From contig CAYNRG010000002.1 in the NCBI GenBank assembly GCA_964399545.1, forward strand, positions 62,001-126,000: DNA of 64,000 nucleotides, in the 5' to 3' direction. A program made the position numbers and the translations under genes. This document shows, one piece after another, positions 1 through 8,620 of the stretch (position 1 is its first letter; each line of letters starts with the position of its first letter). The DNA comes from CAYNRG01 sp964399545 (GTDB lineage: Bacteria > Bacillota_I > Bacilli_A > Erysipelotrichales > Erysipelotrichaceae). The notes under the pieces were generated by a model that worked only from the letters and a program-made list of their open reading frames with translations, had not been told where the DNA came from and made no database searches.

Positions 1-187
1 CTAAATCATTCATCGCATATAAAATTCGACGATGAACTGGTTTTAGTCCATCTCTTACATCTGGTAAAGCACGAGAAACAATAACTGACATTGAGTAGTC
101 CAAAAATGAATTTCTCATTTCTTTGGAAACATCAGTGGTTTTTATTTTTCCGTGATTAAAGGTCTCTGCATTGTATTTATTCTCCAC
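1..187 (-). CDS. gyrA: DNA gyrase subunit A, N-terminal part (cut by window edge)
   Basis: Only the first 62 codons lie in the window. The reverse strand reads V/M-ENKYNAETF, then the family's typical start (MRNSFLDYSMSVIVSRALPD followed by VRDGLKPVHRR), the segment just before the catalytic tyrosine region. The start is a GTG at 185-187, chosen because an AAGGAGG site lies 8 bases upstream and because it begins 13 bp after the gyrB stop. GyrA is the DNA-cleaving and rejoining subunit of gyrase and pairs with GyrB. It is the last visible gene of the yaaA-recF-gyrB-gyrA operon. Identity is certain from the motif; the rest of the protein is outside the window. Confidence 0.96.
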   Translation of the reverse strand, partial: MENKYNAETFNHGKIKTTDVSKEMRNSFLDYSMSVIVSRALPDVRDGLKPVHRRILYAMNDL

Positions 188-200
188 GTCTGAATCCTCC

Positions 201-2138
201 TTAGATATCTAAATTCTTTACGAATTTTGCATTTTCTACAATAAAATTTCTTCTTGGTTCTACTTCATCACCCATTAATGTACTAAATACCTCATCAGCT
301 TCAATTGCATCTTCTATTTCTACTTTAATTAAAGTTCTAACTTCTGGATCCATTGTTGTTTCCCAAAGCTGATCTGGATTCATTTCTCCCAATCCTTTAT
401 AACGTTGGGTTGAATATTTTTGATTTTTAAATTCTTCCTTAATTACATCCATATCCGCTTCTGTATATGCATAACGAATACTCTGTCCTCTTTGTACCTT
501 ATACAATGGTGGCTGCGCAATATAAACATATCCTTTTTCTACTAAAGGTTTTAAATAACGATAGAAGAAAGTTAATAATAATGTTCTAATATGAGCACCA
601 TCTACATCCGCATCGGTCATAATAACTATTTTATGATATCTTAATTTTTCTACATCTATTTCATTCGCAACACCACAACCAAAAGCTGTAATCATTGAAC
701 GAATTTCATTATTATCAAAAATTCTACTTAATCTTGCTTTCTCTACATTTAATATTTTTCCACGCAATGGAAGAATCGCTTGGAACTTACTATCTCTTCC
801 CTGTTTTGCACTTCCTCCCGCCGAATCTCCTTCGACTAGGTAAATTTCAGAGATACTAGCATCTTTGCTTGAACAGTCTGCAAGTTTTCCTGGTAAACTT
901 GAAATTTCCAAAGCTCCTTTTCGACGAGTCATCTCTCTTGCTTTTTTTGCAGCTAAACGTGCCTTAGAAGCTACTGTTGCTTTTTCTAAAATAATTTTTG
1001 CTTCATTTGGATTTTCCATCATAAATCGATGTAGGCTATCTCCAAAAATACCTGATACAATTTTTCGAACTTCACTATTTCCAAGTTTTGTTTTTGTTTG
1101 TCCTTCATACTGAGGATTTGGGTGTTTTACAGAAATAATTGCAGTTAATCCTTCACGAACATCATCTGCTTGTAATCCTTCATCATCTTTGATAACACCT
1201 TTTTCTTTTCCATATGCATTAATAATTCGACGCAAAGCTTGTCTAAATCCTTCTTCATGAGTTCCACCTTCTTGCGTATTGATATTATTACAAAAAGTAT
1301 AAACATTAGAACTATATCCATCGTTATACTGTAAAGCAACTTCAACTTGAATTCCTTCTTCTTCTCCTTCACAGTAAACAATTTCTTCATGAATTGGAGA
1401 TTTACTCTTATTTACATAATGAACATATTCTTTTAATCCACCTTCATAATGAAATATTTGTACTTGTTTTTCTTTTTCTTCTACTCTTAAATCAGTAAAA
1501 ATTAATTTAATTCCTTTATTCAAAAAAGCAATTTGCCTTAATCTATCTCTTAATATGTCATGAACATATTCTGTTGTTTCCTTAAAAATAGTTGGATCTG
1601 CTTTAAATCGTACTGTTGATCCATGTTTATTTGGATCACAATCTCCAATAACTTTCAGTGGCTCTTTTGTTTCTCCTCCGTTTTCAAAACGAATATAATG
1701 CTCTTTCCCACCATTATAAACAAATACTTCCAACCATTCACTCAATGCATTTACAACTGATGCTCCAACTCCGTGTAGTCCTCCAGAAACCTTATAAGCT
1801 CCTCCACCAAATTTTCCACCAGCATGAAGGACAGTAAAAATTGTCTCTACTGTTGAGATCCCTGTTTTTTCATGAATTCCTGTTGGCATCCCACGACCAT
1901 CATCTTTTACTGTAATGACATTTTCTTCATCCACAATAATTTCTATACTCGATGCATATCCAGCTAGAGCTTCGTCAATTCCATTATCGACAATTTCCCA
2001 CACTAAATGATGCAATCCTTTACTTGCTGTGGATCCTATATACATCCCCGGACGTTTTCGAACAGCTTCCAATCCTTCAAGGACTTGTATATCATTCTCG
2101 TTATATGAATGATCTACTTTATTTTTTACATCTGTCAT
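201..2138 (-). CDS. gyrB: DNA gyrase subunit B
   Basis: ATP-hydrolysing subunit of DNA gyrase, which introduces negative supercoils with GyrA. The 645 residues match the usual length. The N-terminal GHKL ATPase motifs are all present: EIVDNGIDEA near residue 50, DDGRGMPTG near 80 and GLHGVGASVVNAL near 120. The TOPRIM domain follows, with EGDSAGGSAKQGRD near 436 and DADVDGAHIRTL near 515, carrying the metal-binding acidic residues. The C-terminal QRYKGLGEMNPDQLW motif, which contacts GyrA, is intact. The start overlaps the recF stop by 4 bp, so translation is probably coupled. No in-frame damage is seen. Confidence 0.98.
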   Translation of the reverse strand: MTDVKNKVDHSYNENDIQVLEGLEAVRKRPGMYIGSTASKGLHHLVWEIVDNGIDEALAGYASSIEIIVDEENVITVKDDGRGMPTGIHEKTGISTVETIFTVLHAGGKFGGGAYKVSGGLHGVGASVVNALSEWLEVFVYNGGKEHYIRFENGGETKEPLKVIGDCDPNKHGSTVRFKADPTIFKETTEYVHDILRDRLRQIAFLNKGIKLIFTDLRVEEKEKQVQIFHYEGGLKEYVHYVNKSKSPIHEEIVYCEGEEEGIQVEVALQYNDGYSSNVYTFCNNINTQEGGTHEEGFRQALRRIINAYGKEKGVIKDDEGLQADDVREGLTAIISVKHPNPQYEGQTKTKLGNSEVRKIVSGIFGDSLHRFMMENPNEAKIILEKATVASKARLAAKKAREMTRRKGALEISSLPGKLADCSSKDASISEIYLVEGDSAGGSAKQGRDSKFQAILPLRGKILNVEKARLSRIFDNNEIRSMITAFGCGVANEIDVEKLRYHKIVIMTDADVDGAHIRTLLLTFFYRYLKPLVEKGYVYIAQPPLYKVQRGQSIRYAYTEADMDVIKEEFKNQKYSTQRYKGLGEMNPDQLWETTMDPEVRTLIKVEIEDAIEADEVFSTLMGDEVEPRRNFIVENAKFVKNLDI

Positions 2139-3235
2139 TCTTTATCCTCCCTTGTGACTATTTTTCCATCACTTAATTTAAAGATAGTCCAATTTTGTTG
2201 TATTTCTTTTTTTAATTCATCACTATCAGTTGTCGTTATTACTGTCTGTATCTCTTGAGGGATAGCATTAAATAAATTTCTTCTTTTTTCACTATCTAAT
2301 TCTGACATAACATCATCTAATAATAGTACAGGTAATTTCTTTGTCATATTTTTTATATAATCCAACAAAGATAATTTAAACGCTAAAATTACCATTCTTT
2401 TTTGTCCTTGCGATGCGACTTCTTCTACTTTTCGACCTTCTAATTTAAATATAAAGTCATCACGGTGAATCCCTGCAGAAGTCGATCGATATTGAACATC
2501 TTTTTCTCTTTGTCTATCCATCATTTTTCTTAAACTAACATCTATATCCTTATTTATCTCCACACAACTTTCATAAAAACATTGAATTACTAAAGATTGT
2601 CCAGATAATTTTTCATAATATTTCATCAATGTTTTATTAATTTCATCAATAAATTGATATCGATATAACAATATTTTTTTCTGTTCTTCAATCATTTGAG
2701 ATTCTAATATATCATTATAAGAATCATTTATTCGATTCATTTTCAATAACATATTCCTTTCTTTTAATAATTTCATATATTTACTTAAATGAATCATATA
2801 TAGTGGAGATATCTTTCCTATTTCTACATCAACAATCTTTCTTCTCTCTTTTGGAGAATCTTCAAAAAGGTTTAAATCACTTGGTGAGAATAAAACAACA
2901 TTCAAGTTTCCAATAAATTCACTACTTCTTGCAACTGGATTTTTATTAATCATCAATGTTTTTCCGCGTTGGTGAATTACAGCAGTTAATTTCTTGTCTT
3001 TTTCTTCATCATTTAAATAACAATCAATTGTAGAACAATCTTTTTCATGTTTTATTAAATGTTGATCTATCGCCAATCGATGAGATCTTGTCGATGATAA
3101 AAAAACTAAACTTTCAAGAATATTTGTTTTCCCTTGGGCATTTTTACCTAAAATAATATTTGTTTTTTCATTAAATTGTATTGAACAAAAATCAATATTT
3201 CTAAAATTTCTTAATTGAATTTCTTTTATATACAT
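2135..3235 (-). CDS. recF: DNA replication and repair protein RecF
   Basis: SMC-like ATPase that helps load RecA at single-strand gaps and stalled forks. The 366 residues fit the family. Walker A (GKNAQGKTN) is near residue 30, the ABC-type signature region (ASQGQKRM) is near 285, and Walker B (LLLDDVMSELDSEKR) is near 315. SAGIHRDDF, typical of RecF, precedes the signature. It overlaps the small S4 gene upstream by 10 bp and gyrB downstream by 4 bp, so the four genes form one tightly packed operon. The order S4-recF-gyrB-gyrA is the common Bacillota arrangement. Confidence 0.97.
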   Translation of the reverse strand: MYIKEIQLRNFRNIDFCSIQFNEKTNIILGKNAQGKTNILESLVFLSSTRSHRLAIDQHLIKHEKDCSTIDCYLNDEEKDKKLTAVIHQRGKTLMINKNPVARSSEFIGNLNVVLFSPSDLNLFEDSPKERRKIVDVEIGKISPLYMIHLSKYMKLLKERNMLLKMNRINDSYNDILESQMIEEQKKILLYRYQFIDEINKTLMKYYEKLSGQSLVIQCFYESCVEINKDIDVSLRKMMDRQREKDVQYRSTSAGIHRDDFIFKLEGRKVEEVASQGQKRMVILAFKLSLLDYIKNMTKKLPVLLLDDVMSELDSEKRRNLFNAIPQEIQTVITTTDSDELKKEIQQNWTIFKLSDGKIVTREDKE

Positions 3236-3432
3236 TCAATGCAATACGTTTTTCCATCAATTAAGATTTTATCGCCGACATATAATTTCTTACCGCGACG
3301 ATTTTCCAATTCTCCATTTAAGAAGACTTTTTTACAACTTAAAAAAACTTTTGCTTCTCCTCCTGAAGAAATAAAATCTTCCATTTTTAGAAACTGAGTT
3401 AAAGTAATAAAATCTGTATTGATTTTTGTCAT
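3226..3432 (-). CDS. yaaA: S4-domain RNA-binding protein, YaaA type
   Basis: A 68-residue protein that is essentially one S4 domain. LTQFLKMEDFISSGGEAK is followed by LNGELENRRGKKLYVGDKI, the standard S4 pattern for RNA binding. In Bacillota this small gene sits between dnaN and recF; its relatives have been linked to ribosome assembly, but the exact role of this copy cannot be read from sequence. It begins the yaaA-recF-gyrB-gyrA operon and has its own extended -10 promoter at 3469-3477. The RBS is weak (AGGTATC region). It overlaps recF by 10 bp. Confidence 0.9.
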   Translation of the reverse strand: MTKINTDFITLTQFLKMEDFISSGGEAKVFLSCKKVFLNGELENRRGKKLYVGDKILIDGKTYCIECI

Positions 3433-3468
3433 AAGATACCTCTTTTTTTTAATTCTATACCCTTTCTT

Positions 3469-3477
3469 ATTATACCA
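3469..3477 (-). promoter_or_regulatory. Extended -10 promoter for yaaA-recF-gyrB-gyrA
   Basis: The minus strand reads TGGTATAAT, an extended -10 element, about 37 bp before the yaaA start and directly after the dnaN terminator hairpin. This placement suggests the recF-gyrase operon is transcribed separately from dnaA-dnaN. No clear -35 box was found, as is usual for extended -10 promoters. Confidence 0.5.
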
Positions 3478-3478
3478 T

Positions 3479-3516
3479 AAAAAAGGCCTTTTCTGTGCAG
3501 AAAATAGCCTTTTTTA
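3479..3516 (-). terminator. Intrinsic terminator after dnaN
   Basis: An imperfect hairpin (GGC and TTTTCTG paired with CAGAAAA and GCC) is flanked by A and T runs. On the minus strand the stem is followed by a T run, so it ends dnaN transcription. It separates dnaN from the yaaA operon. Confidence 0.75.
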
Positions 3517-3558
3517 TATGACTTTTTAATAGTTCTTTTAAAAACTTTTTTAACTCTT

Positions 3559-4683
3559 TTAATTGTATGTTCTTACTGGTAAAACAAGCTGAATAATTGA
3601 ATTATCTTCTAGACTGCTGATAATAAATGGTTTCATTTCACCACTAAATTCAATTTTAATACTTGTTGTTGATAAAGTACGAATAGCTTCATAAACATAG
3701 CGTCCACTAAAACTAATTTCAAGAGGTGCTCCACGGTAAGAAATTGCATTTAAAGCTTCTTTTGAAGATCCTATTTCTTGAGATCTAGTAGAAATAATAA
3801 TTTCTTCTTCACTCGCTGATAATTTAATATTAGAAACTCCTTCACTCTTGATAAAAGAAGCGCGATCAATGGCATTTAAGATATCTCTACTATCAATAAC
3901 CATTTCATAATCAAAAACTGTTGGAATTAATCGTTCAGTTTCTGGATAAGAACCGTCAATCAAACGACTTTGAATTAATATATTTTTAATCCAAAATTGA
4001 GCTTTTTTATCAGAAACACAAATATTAATTTTTTCATCAGAATCAATTATCTTCATAATTTCATTTAAACTTTTCGCTGGAATAGTAATATTAAATACAT
4101 TTTCACTACTTAGTTCAATTTCTTTTTTTGCAAGACGATAACTATCCGTCGCAATACATTCTAATTTATTTCCACTACTCTTAAAATTAACACCTGTTAA
4201 TACAGGGCGAGTTTCTTTATCACTTGTTGCAAAACTTGTTTGACTAATTACTTTTTTCAAAATATCTGCATCAATATCAAATTGTTGCGATGGCTTTGAA
4301 AAATCAATAACTGGGTAATCTGAGCTTCTCATTCCATTGATTTGATATTCTGCAGAGAATCCACTTATTTTTGTTAAAGAACCATCAACTATTTCAAAAT
4401 CAATATGATCTGCATCAATCTTACGAACAATTTCTAAAATATATTTTGCTTCAATAACAATACTACCTGTTTTTGTAACAACTAAATTTAAATCTTCTTC
4501 TGTTTGATTATTTAAAATCATTTGAATGGAAATATCTGAATCACTTCCTGTTAGTATAATTTCATCATTAGTTACATCTATCTTTATTCCTGATAAAGAA
4601 GGTAATGGTGAATTTGATGAAATTGCACGAGATACAGTTTGTAAAGCTTTATAAAAAATTCTTTTAGAAACTTTGAAATTCAT
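3559..4683 (-). CDS. dnaN: DNA polymerase III beta sliding clamp
   Basis: Ring-shaped processivity clamp that tethers DNA polymerase III to DNA. The 374 residues fit the family. It opens with MNFKVSKRIFYKALQTVSRAI and ends in the conserved LVLPVRTYN, the beta-clamp C-terminus next to the peptide-binding pocket. Three similar-sized DnaN domains of about 120 residues follow one another, with a characteristic ATDSYRLA segment near residue 175. An AGGAGG site lies just before the ATG. It is downstream of dnaA across a 146-bp gap holding DnaA boxes, and a terminator follows it, so it may be co-transcribed with dnaA or use its own promoter. Confidence 0.98.
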   Translation of the reverse strand: MNFKVSKRIFYKALQTVSRAISSNSPLPSLSGIKIDVTNDEIILTGSDSDISIQMILNNQTEEDLNLVVTKTGSIVIEAKYILEIVRKIDADHIDFEIVDGSLTKISGFSAEYQINGMRSSDYPVIDFSKPSQQFDIDADILKKVISQTSFATSDKETRPVLTGVNFKSSGNKLECIATDSYRLAKKEIELSSENVFNITIPAKSLNEIMKIIDSDEKINICVSDKKAQFWIKNILIQSRLIDGSYPETERLIPTVFDYEMVIDSRDILNAIDRASFIKSEGVSNIKLSASEEEIIISTRSQEIGSSKEALNAISYRGAPLEISFSGRYVYEAIRTLSTTSIKIEFSGEMKPFIISSLEDNSIIQLVLPVRTYN

Positions 4684-4714
4684 AAGGTCCTCCTGTGTTT
4701 TTTATTCTTTCTTT

Positions 4715-4829
4715 TTTTAGTTAATTATTATTAGGGGTGTGGAAAATGTGGAAAACTAAACCAAACCCTTTCATATACTATTATTTTATCACTTTTTAAT
4801 GTTAAATAAAAGGTGAAAAGTGTGGAAAT
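4715..4829 (-). other. Origin unwinding side: dnaA-dnaN DnaA boxes and candidate DnaA-trios
   Basis: Three TGTGGAAA-type DnaA boxes lie here: TGTGGAAAA at 4738-4746 and again at 4747-4755 in direct tandem, and TGTGGAAAT at 4821-4829 touching the dnaA stop. Next to the tandem pair is a short G/C cluster (GGGG at 4734-4737), and beyond it the T/A-rich TTAATTATTATTA. Read 3' to 5' on the plus strand this gives GAT-TAT-TAT-TAA, with the central A of each triplet kept as in the DnaA-trio element known from Bacillus subtilis. The order boxes, GC cluster, trios, AT-rich DNA matches the known unwinding system. The boxes are seen directly; the trio role is inferred. Confidence 0.65.
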
Positions 4830-6200
4830 TTATGTTTTTACAATTTTCTCAATTTCATGTACCGCCTGTGCGTAAGATTGATTTTTTTTCATTTGAGAAT
4901 CTACTTTTTCACAAGAACTAATAATTGTGGAATGATCTCTACCACCAAATTCTTCTCCAATTTTTGTATAAGGCAAATCTAAGAGTTTTCTACAAAGATA
5001 GATAGCAATTTGGCGAGCTGTTGAAATATTTTTAGTCCTTGATTTACTTGTGATTTGTTGTTTAGTTAGTCCATAATATTCAGAAACGCATTTTATAATC
5101 TTACGAACAGATAATCCAGATTTATCAGAAACAAGAACTTGCCCACGAAGAGCAGTACTAGCCATCTCTAAATTTATCTTACCATCCCCTTTTTGAAATT
5201 GAATTGCATAGAAAAGAACACGGTTTAGAGCCCCTTCTAATTGACGAACATCTCGATTGAAGTTAGAAGCAATAAATGCTAAAGCTTCATCATCGATACT
5301 TTTTGAATCAAAAGAAACATTATTATCCAGCTTTACTTTTAATATCGCTAAAGAAGTTTCAAATTCAGGAGAATCAATACCTACAGAGAGTCCTGAAGAG
5401 AATCGACTTATTAATCGATCTTCAAGCCCTTTAATTTCAGTAGGAAGACGATCAGAAACAATACAGATTTGTTTACGATTATTGACTAATTCATTGAAAA
5501 TAGAGAAGAAAATTTCATGAGATTTCTCTTTTCCTGCAATAAATTGAATATCATCAATTAATAGAACATCGATAGAATACATAAATTTTTTAAAAGCATC
5601 AATTTTTCCAGATTTAATGGCATTAACCACATTATCTACAAATTTATTAGAATCAGTATAATAAATCTTTTTTGTAGGGTCGTTTTTTATTACGAAATTA
5701 CCAATTGCACTAAGTAAATGGCTTTTTCCAAGCCCTGAGTTTCCATAAATAAACAAAGGGTTAAATAGTTTCCCAAGAGAATAAGCGCATCCTAGTGCAG
5801 CAGAATGGCTTTCTTGATTTGAATCGCCAACAATGAAATTATCAAAAGTTCGGTCTTCTTTTAGTGGAGAACCTTCAAATCCCTCAAAACTTTTTTCTGA
5901 TTGAGGAGTTGAGATTTGTTCAAAATCTTTAAAATCACTTTTTAATAATATTTCACAATCAAGAGAACGGTGTAGTACGTGTTCTAAAGCCATATCAATA
6001 TAATCAATTCCATCTTGAAGGATGGATCGACAAATAAAATTAGGAACAGTTATCAAAGCTTTCTGTTCTGTTAAATTAGCTAATTGAGAATCTTTATAAA
6101 AATTCTGAAAAACAGATTCTTCAACTTCACCAGTTGATTGAATCTGCTGTAAAACTTTTCCCCAAATATCGTTTAAATAGAATACATTGCTTGTTGTCAT
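4830..6200 (-). CDS. dnaA: Chromosomal replication initiator DnaA
   Basis: AAA+ initiator that binds DnaA boxes and opens the origin. The 456 residues fit the family. Domain I opens with VFYLNDIWGKVLQQIQ. Domain III carries Walker A GNSGLGKSHLL near residue 155 and Walker B VLLIDDIQFIAGK near 215. Domain IV carries the DNA-binding signature GGRDHSTIISSCEKV near 425. DnaA boxes flank the gene on both sides, so it lies inside a bipartite origin and is probably autoregulated through the upstream boxes. Genes to its left run away from the origin. Confidence 0.98.
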   Translation of the reverse strand: MTTSNVFYLNDIWGKVLQQIQSTGEVEESVFQNFYKDSQLANLTEQKALITVPNFICRSILQDGIDYIDMALEHVLHRSLDCEILLKSDFKDFEQISTPQSEKSFEGFEGSPLKEDRTFDNFIVGDSNQESHSAALGCAYSLGKLFNPLFIYGNSGLGKSHLLSAIGNFVIKNDPTKKIYYTDSNKFVDNVVNAIKSGKIDAFKKFMYSIDVLLIDDIQFIAGKEKSHEIFFSIFNELVNNRKQICIVSDRLPTEIKGLEDRLISRFSSGLSVGIDSPEFETSLAILKVKLDNNVSFDSKSIDDEALAFIASNFNRDVRQLEGALNRVLFYAIQFQKGDGKINLEMASTALRGQVLVSDKSGLSVRKIIKCVSEYYGLTKQQITSKSRTKNISTARQIAIYLCRKLLDLPYTKIGEEFGGRDHSTIISSCEKVDSQMKKNQSYAQAVHEIEKIVKT

Positions 6201-6640
6201 ACTTAAAAATCACCCTCATTCTTAAATCAAATTACTCTCAAAAGAGAGTATCGCATAACCTATTATACATGAAAAAAAAGAAGTTAAAAGAATAATTTTG
6301 TGGAAAACTTTTTTATCCACAAAGAAAGAAACAAAGAAAGTCTAGATAAATACTAGAAAAAGACAGTTTTCCACAGTTTTCCACAACTTTTGAATGTGGA
6401 TAAACAGTGGAAAACAGGGTGTGGAACTTTTAAATTGTGGATTTGGGGAAAAGTAAAAAATAAAAGAAGAATTTAAAACAAGAATCAACATATAAAAAAT
6501 GCTTTAAATAAAGGATATTTTATAGTTTTCAACACCTTTCCACAGTTGTGGAAAAGTACTAATTGTGGATTGAAGAAACACTGTGGAAAAAGAGGTATAG
6601 TTTATGAAAATTCTAATAAATTAACCCAAAATATCAACAA
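6201..6640. other. oriC: oriC, upstream DnaA-box cluster
   Basis: Noncoding 500-bp stretch between dnaA and jag packed with DnaA boxes. Perfect TTATCCACA-type boxes are at 6313-6321 and 6395-6403 (reverse). Close variants are at 6367-6375 and 6377-6385 (TTTTCCACA), 6436-6444 (TGTGGATTT), 6536-6544 (CTTTCCACA), 6547-6555 and 6582-6590 (TGTGGAAAA) and 6564-6572 (TGTGGATTG). The pair at 6536-6555 forms a tight inverted repeat. Box density, position beside dnaA, and the change in strand composition across this region support it as the origin. Confidence 0.93.
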
Positions 6641-6675
6641 AAATGAAAGAATAAATTAGATTCTTCAGAATTTCA

Positions 6676-6703
6676 AAAAAAAAAACACAATTTTGTGTTT
6701 TTT
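6676..6703 (-). terminator. Intrinsic terminator after jag
   Basis: A near-perfect palindrome (AAAACACAA paired with TTGTGTTTT, 2-base loop) lies at the end of jag, with a long A run on its left that is a T run on the minus strand. It stops transcription from the rpmH-jag block before it enters oriC. Confidence 0.8.
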
Positions 6704-7323
6704 TAAGCTTCTTTTTCAGTAGAAGTATAGATAATTTTTAAATGCCGTTCTCTTCCTTCTCCTTCTGACTCTGTACGAATATTATCAAAGTCTGTTAAGT
6801 ATTGATGAATAATTTTTCTCTCATCATTTGGCATTGGATCAAGAGACGCAGAAATTTTTGATTTTTGAACAGAAATTGCAACTCTTTTCGCGATAGACTT
6901 TACTTTAGCATAGCGATCAAGTTTATAATTGTTGATATCAACAAGAATATGAAAGCGATGTTTAAATTGGCTATTTACGGCACTGCGAACTACTTTATTA
7001 ATGGATTGCAACGTTTGACCATTTTTTCCAATGAGAATAGCATTGTTATCAGCATTAAGCATTATTTTAAAACCACCATCTTGATTAATAATCTCAATTT
7101 CAATTTCTTGATTGAGATTCATGAAAAAGTTTCCAAGGTAAGAAAATAAAAACTCTTTAACATCTTTTAAGCAATAGACCTCAGCAGTAACAGAAGAACC
7201 AAGTCCAAGAATTCCCTTTTTTTCTTCTAAGACAGTATGAGTTAGTTCATGAATTTCTACTTCTTTTTCTTTGGATGCTTGAAGAAGAAGATCATCTAAT
7301 GTTTTTGCTGTGTAAATAGTCAT
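6703..7323 (-). CDS. jag: RNA-binding protein Jag / KhpB (SpoIIIJ-associated)
   Basis: RNA-binding partner of the YidC insertase gene, also called KhpB. At 206 residues it has the three usual parts. A Jag_N domain comes first (AKTLDDLLLQASKEK through GILGLGSSVTAEV). A KH domain follows with the GxxG loop in IGKNGQTLQSINKVV near residue 105. A C-terminal R3H domain is seen in MPNDERKIIHQYL and EGEGRERHLKI. The start is one base after the yidC stop and the gene ends in a terminator, so it is the last gene of the rpmH-rnpA-yidC-jag block. In other Bacillota Jag/KhpB affects cell elongation and division; its role here is inferred. Confidence 0.94.
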   Translation of the reverse strand: MTIYTAKTLDDLLLQASKEKEVEIHELTHTVLEEKKGILGLGSSVTAEVYCLKDVKEFLFSYLGNFFMNLNQEIEIEIINQDGGFKIMLNADNNAILIGKNGQTLQSINKVVRSAVNSQFKHRFHILVDINNYKLDRYAKVKSIAKRVAISVQKSKISASLDPMPNDERKIIHQYLTDFDNIRTESEGEGRERHLKIIYTSTEKEA

Positions 7324-7324
7324 A

Positions 7325-8221
7325 TTAAATCAACTCCTTTTTTTTTGATTTATTAGAGTGGTGCTGAATAAATAATGATTTTGAAATATTAACAAGTGCA
7401 GATATAATCCAGTAAATTCCCATTCCTGAAGAAAAAACTAGTGAGAAAATCAATAAAGGAGCCATCATGTAATTTGTCATTTTTCCTAATGGATTCTCAG
7501 ATTTACGATAGCGACGTCCTTGAGCTTCTGCTTCTCGTTTAGCTTCTTGTTCTGCTAAATAAGGAGGAAGTTTCATTGAAGCAATCTGAGCGGCTGCTAT
7601 TAGAATATATAGAACTAAATAAGATAACTCAAAATTTAAAATACCAGTCCAAGGAGAGACAGTTAGATCCATTCCTAAGAAAGAGCCGTTTTGAACAGCA
7701 TAAGACCGTTGAACAGCATGCCATATTGAAATCATAATTGGAAATTGAATAAACTGAACTAATAGAGAAGAAAGAGGTTTAATTCCGTGCTTTTTATAAA
7801 GCTCTTGCATTTCTCTTCCTTGAGCCATTTTAGAGGCATTGTCAGTTTTTCCTTTGTATTTTGCAGTGATGCGATTGATTTCAGGTTGAATAAATTGTAA
7901 CTTTTGTGTAGACATTGTTGCTTTAAAAGTAAATAGTAAGACAATTCCATTGATTAAGATAGTTACAACAGCGATAGCTCCTGGAACAGATATCAACGGA
8001 GATAAGTAGTTAATTAACTTTGCTAGAGGGAATACCAAGAAGGATTCAAACCAACCTTCAGAATCAATCGTACTAGCAAAAGTAGTTTCAGAGGTTATTA
8101 ACTTAATAACCTGCTTTCCTGTCTCTGCATCTTCCACTGTTTTTGGGGCACAACCGCTAAAGAGGAATAGTGCTCCAATAAGAACAAGAACTAACGCTAT
8201 TTTCTTATGTTTATTTTTCAT
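7325..8221 (-). CDS. yidC: Membrane protein insertase YidC / OxaA / SpoIIIJ
   Basis: Inserts membrane proteins with or without the Sec translocon. The 298-residue product has a lipoprotein signal peptide ending in FLFSGC, as in Gram-positive YidC. Then come about five membrane segments, including LAKLINYLSPLISV, the first core helix, and the cytoplasmic loop ITAKYKGKTDNASKMAQG with the conserved basic stretch. The region MAPLLIFSLVFSSGMGIYW is the typical last helix pair, followed by a basic tail. It lies between rnpA (20 bp gap) and jag (1 bp gap), the usual neighbours. Confidence 0.96.
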   Translation of the reverse strand: MKNKHKKIALVLVLIGALFLFSGCAPKTVEDAETGKQVIKLITSETTFASTIDSEGWFESFLVFPLAKLINYLSPLISVPGAIAVVTILINGIVLLFTFKATMSTQKLQFIQPEINRITAKYKGKTDNASKMAQGREMQELYKKHGIKPLSSLLVQFIQFPIMISIWHAVQRSYAVQNGSFLGMDLTVSPWTGILNFELSYLVLYILIAAAQIASMKLPPYLAEQEAKREAEAQGRRYRKSENPLGKMTNYMMAPLLIFSLVFSSGMGIYWIISALVNISKSLFIQHHSNKSKKKELI

Positions 8222-8241
8222 TGAGTGATCTCCTTATTTTT

Positions 8242-8583
8242 CTAATCAGTACTTCTATTGTACACTGTATTCAACAAGCTTTCCAAACTTTTTTTATTTT
8301 CTTCATAGGATTGAGAAGTAAAAGCTTTTCGAACAATTACAATGCCATCCACAGGACATTGGTCAAAATCAATTGATTCAACTAAAAGCATTCGAAGTTG
8401 GCGTTTCCATTTATTTCTATCTACAGCTTTTCCTAATTTTTTTCCAACAGAAACTCCAAACCGAGAGTGGGATTCTTTTTTTGGTTGAAAGTAGAGAACA
8501 AAGTTCTTATTTGCACTAGCTTTTTGTTTTGAAATAATGGATTGAAACTCTTGTTGGGATTTAATTCGATAGTTTTTTTTCAT
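8242..8583 (-). CDS. rnpA: Ribonuclease P protein component
   Basis: Protein cofactor of RNase P, which matures tRNA 5' ends. The 113-residue product has the conserved SRFGVSVGKKLGKAVDRNKWKRQLR block containing the RNxxKR RNA-binding motif. I chose the ATG at 8581-8583 (MKKNYRIKSQQEF), matching the family start. A GTG seven codons upstream is also in frame, but it would lie inside the rpmH-rnpA hairpin. The only Shine-Dalgarno-like AGGTGG is in that hairpin stem, about 17 bases from the ATG, so translation may depend on RNA structure. It follows rpmH as in nearly all bacteria. Confidence 0.95.
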   Translation of the reverse strand: MKKNYRIKSQQEFQSIISKQKASANKNFVLYFQPKKESHSRFGVSVGKKLGKAVDRNKWKRQLRMLLVESIDFDQCPVDGIVIVRKAFTSQSYEENKKSLESLLNTVYNRSTD

Positions 8584-8594
8584 AGTAATTAATG

Positions 8595-8620
8595 AAAAAA
8601 CCACCTCATGGGTGGTTTTT
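8595..8620 (-). terminator. Hairpin between rpmH and rnpA (partial terminator)
   Basis: A perfect 10-bp stem (AAAAACCACC with GGTGGTTTTT) around a 5-base loop, with a T run on the minus strand. It starts on the rpmH stop codon and ends 12 bases before the rnpA ATG. This is the usual device giving much more rpmH than rnpA message. The stem also contains the only AGGTGG near rnpA. Confidence 0.75.
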
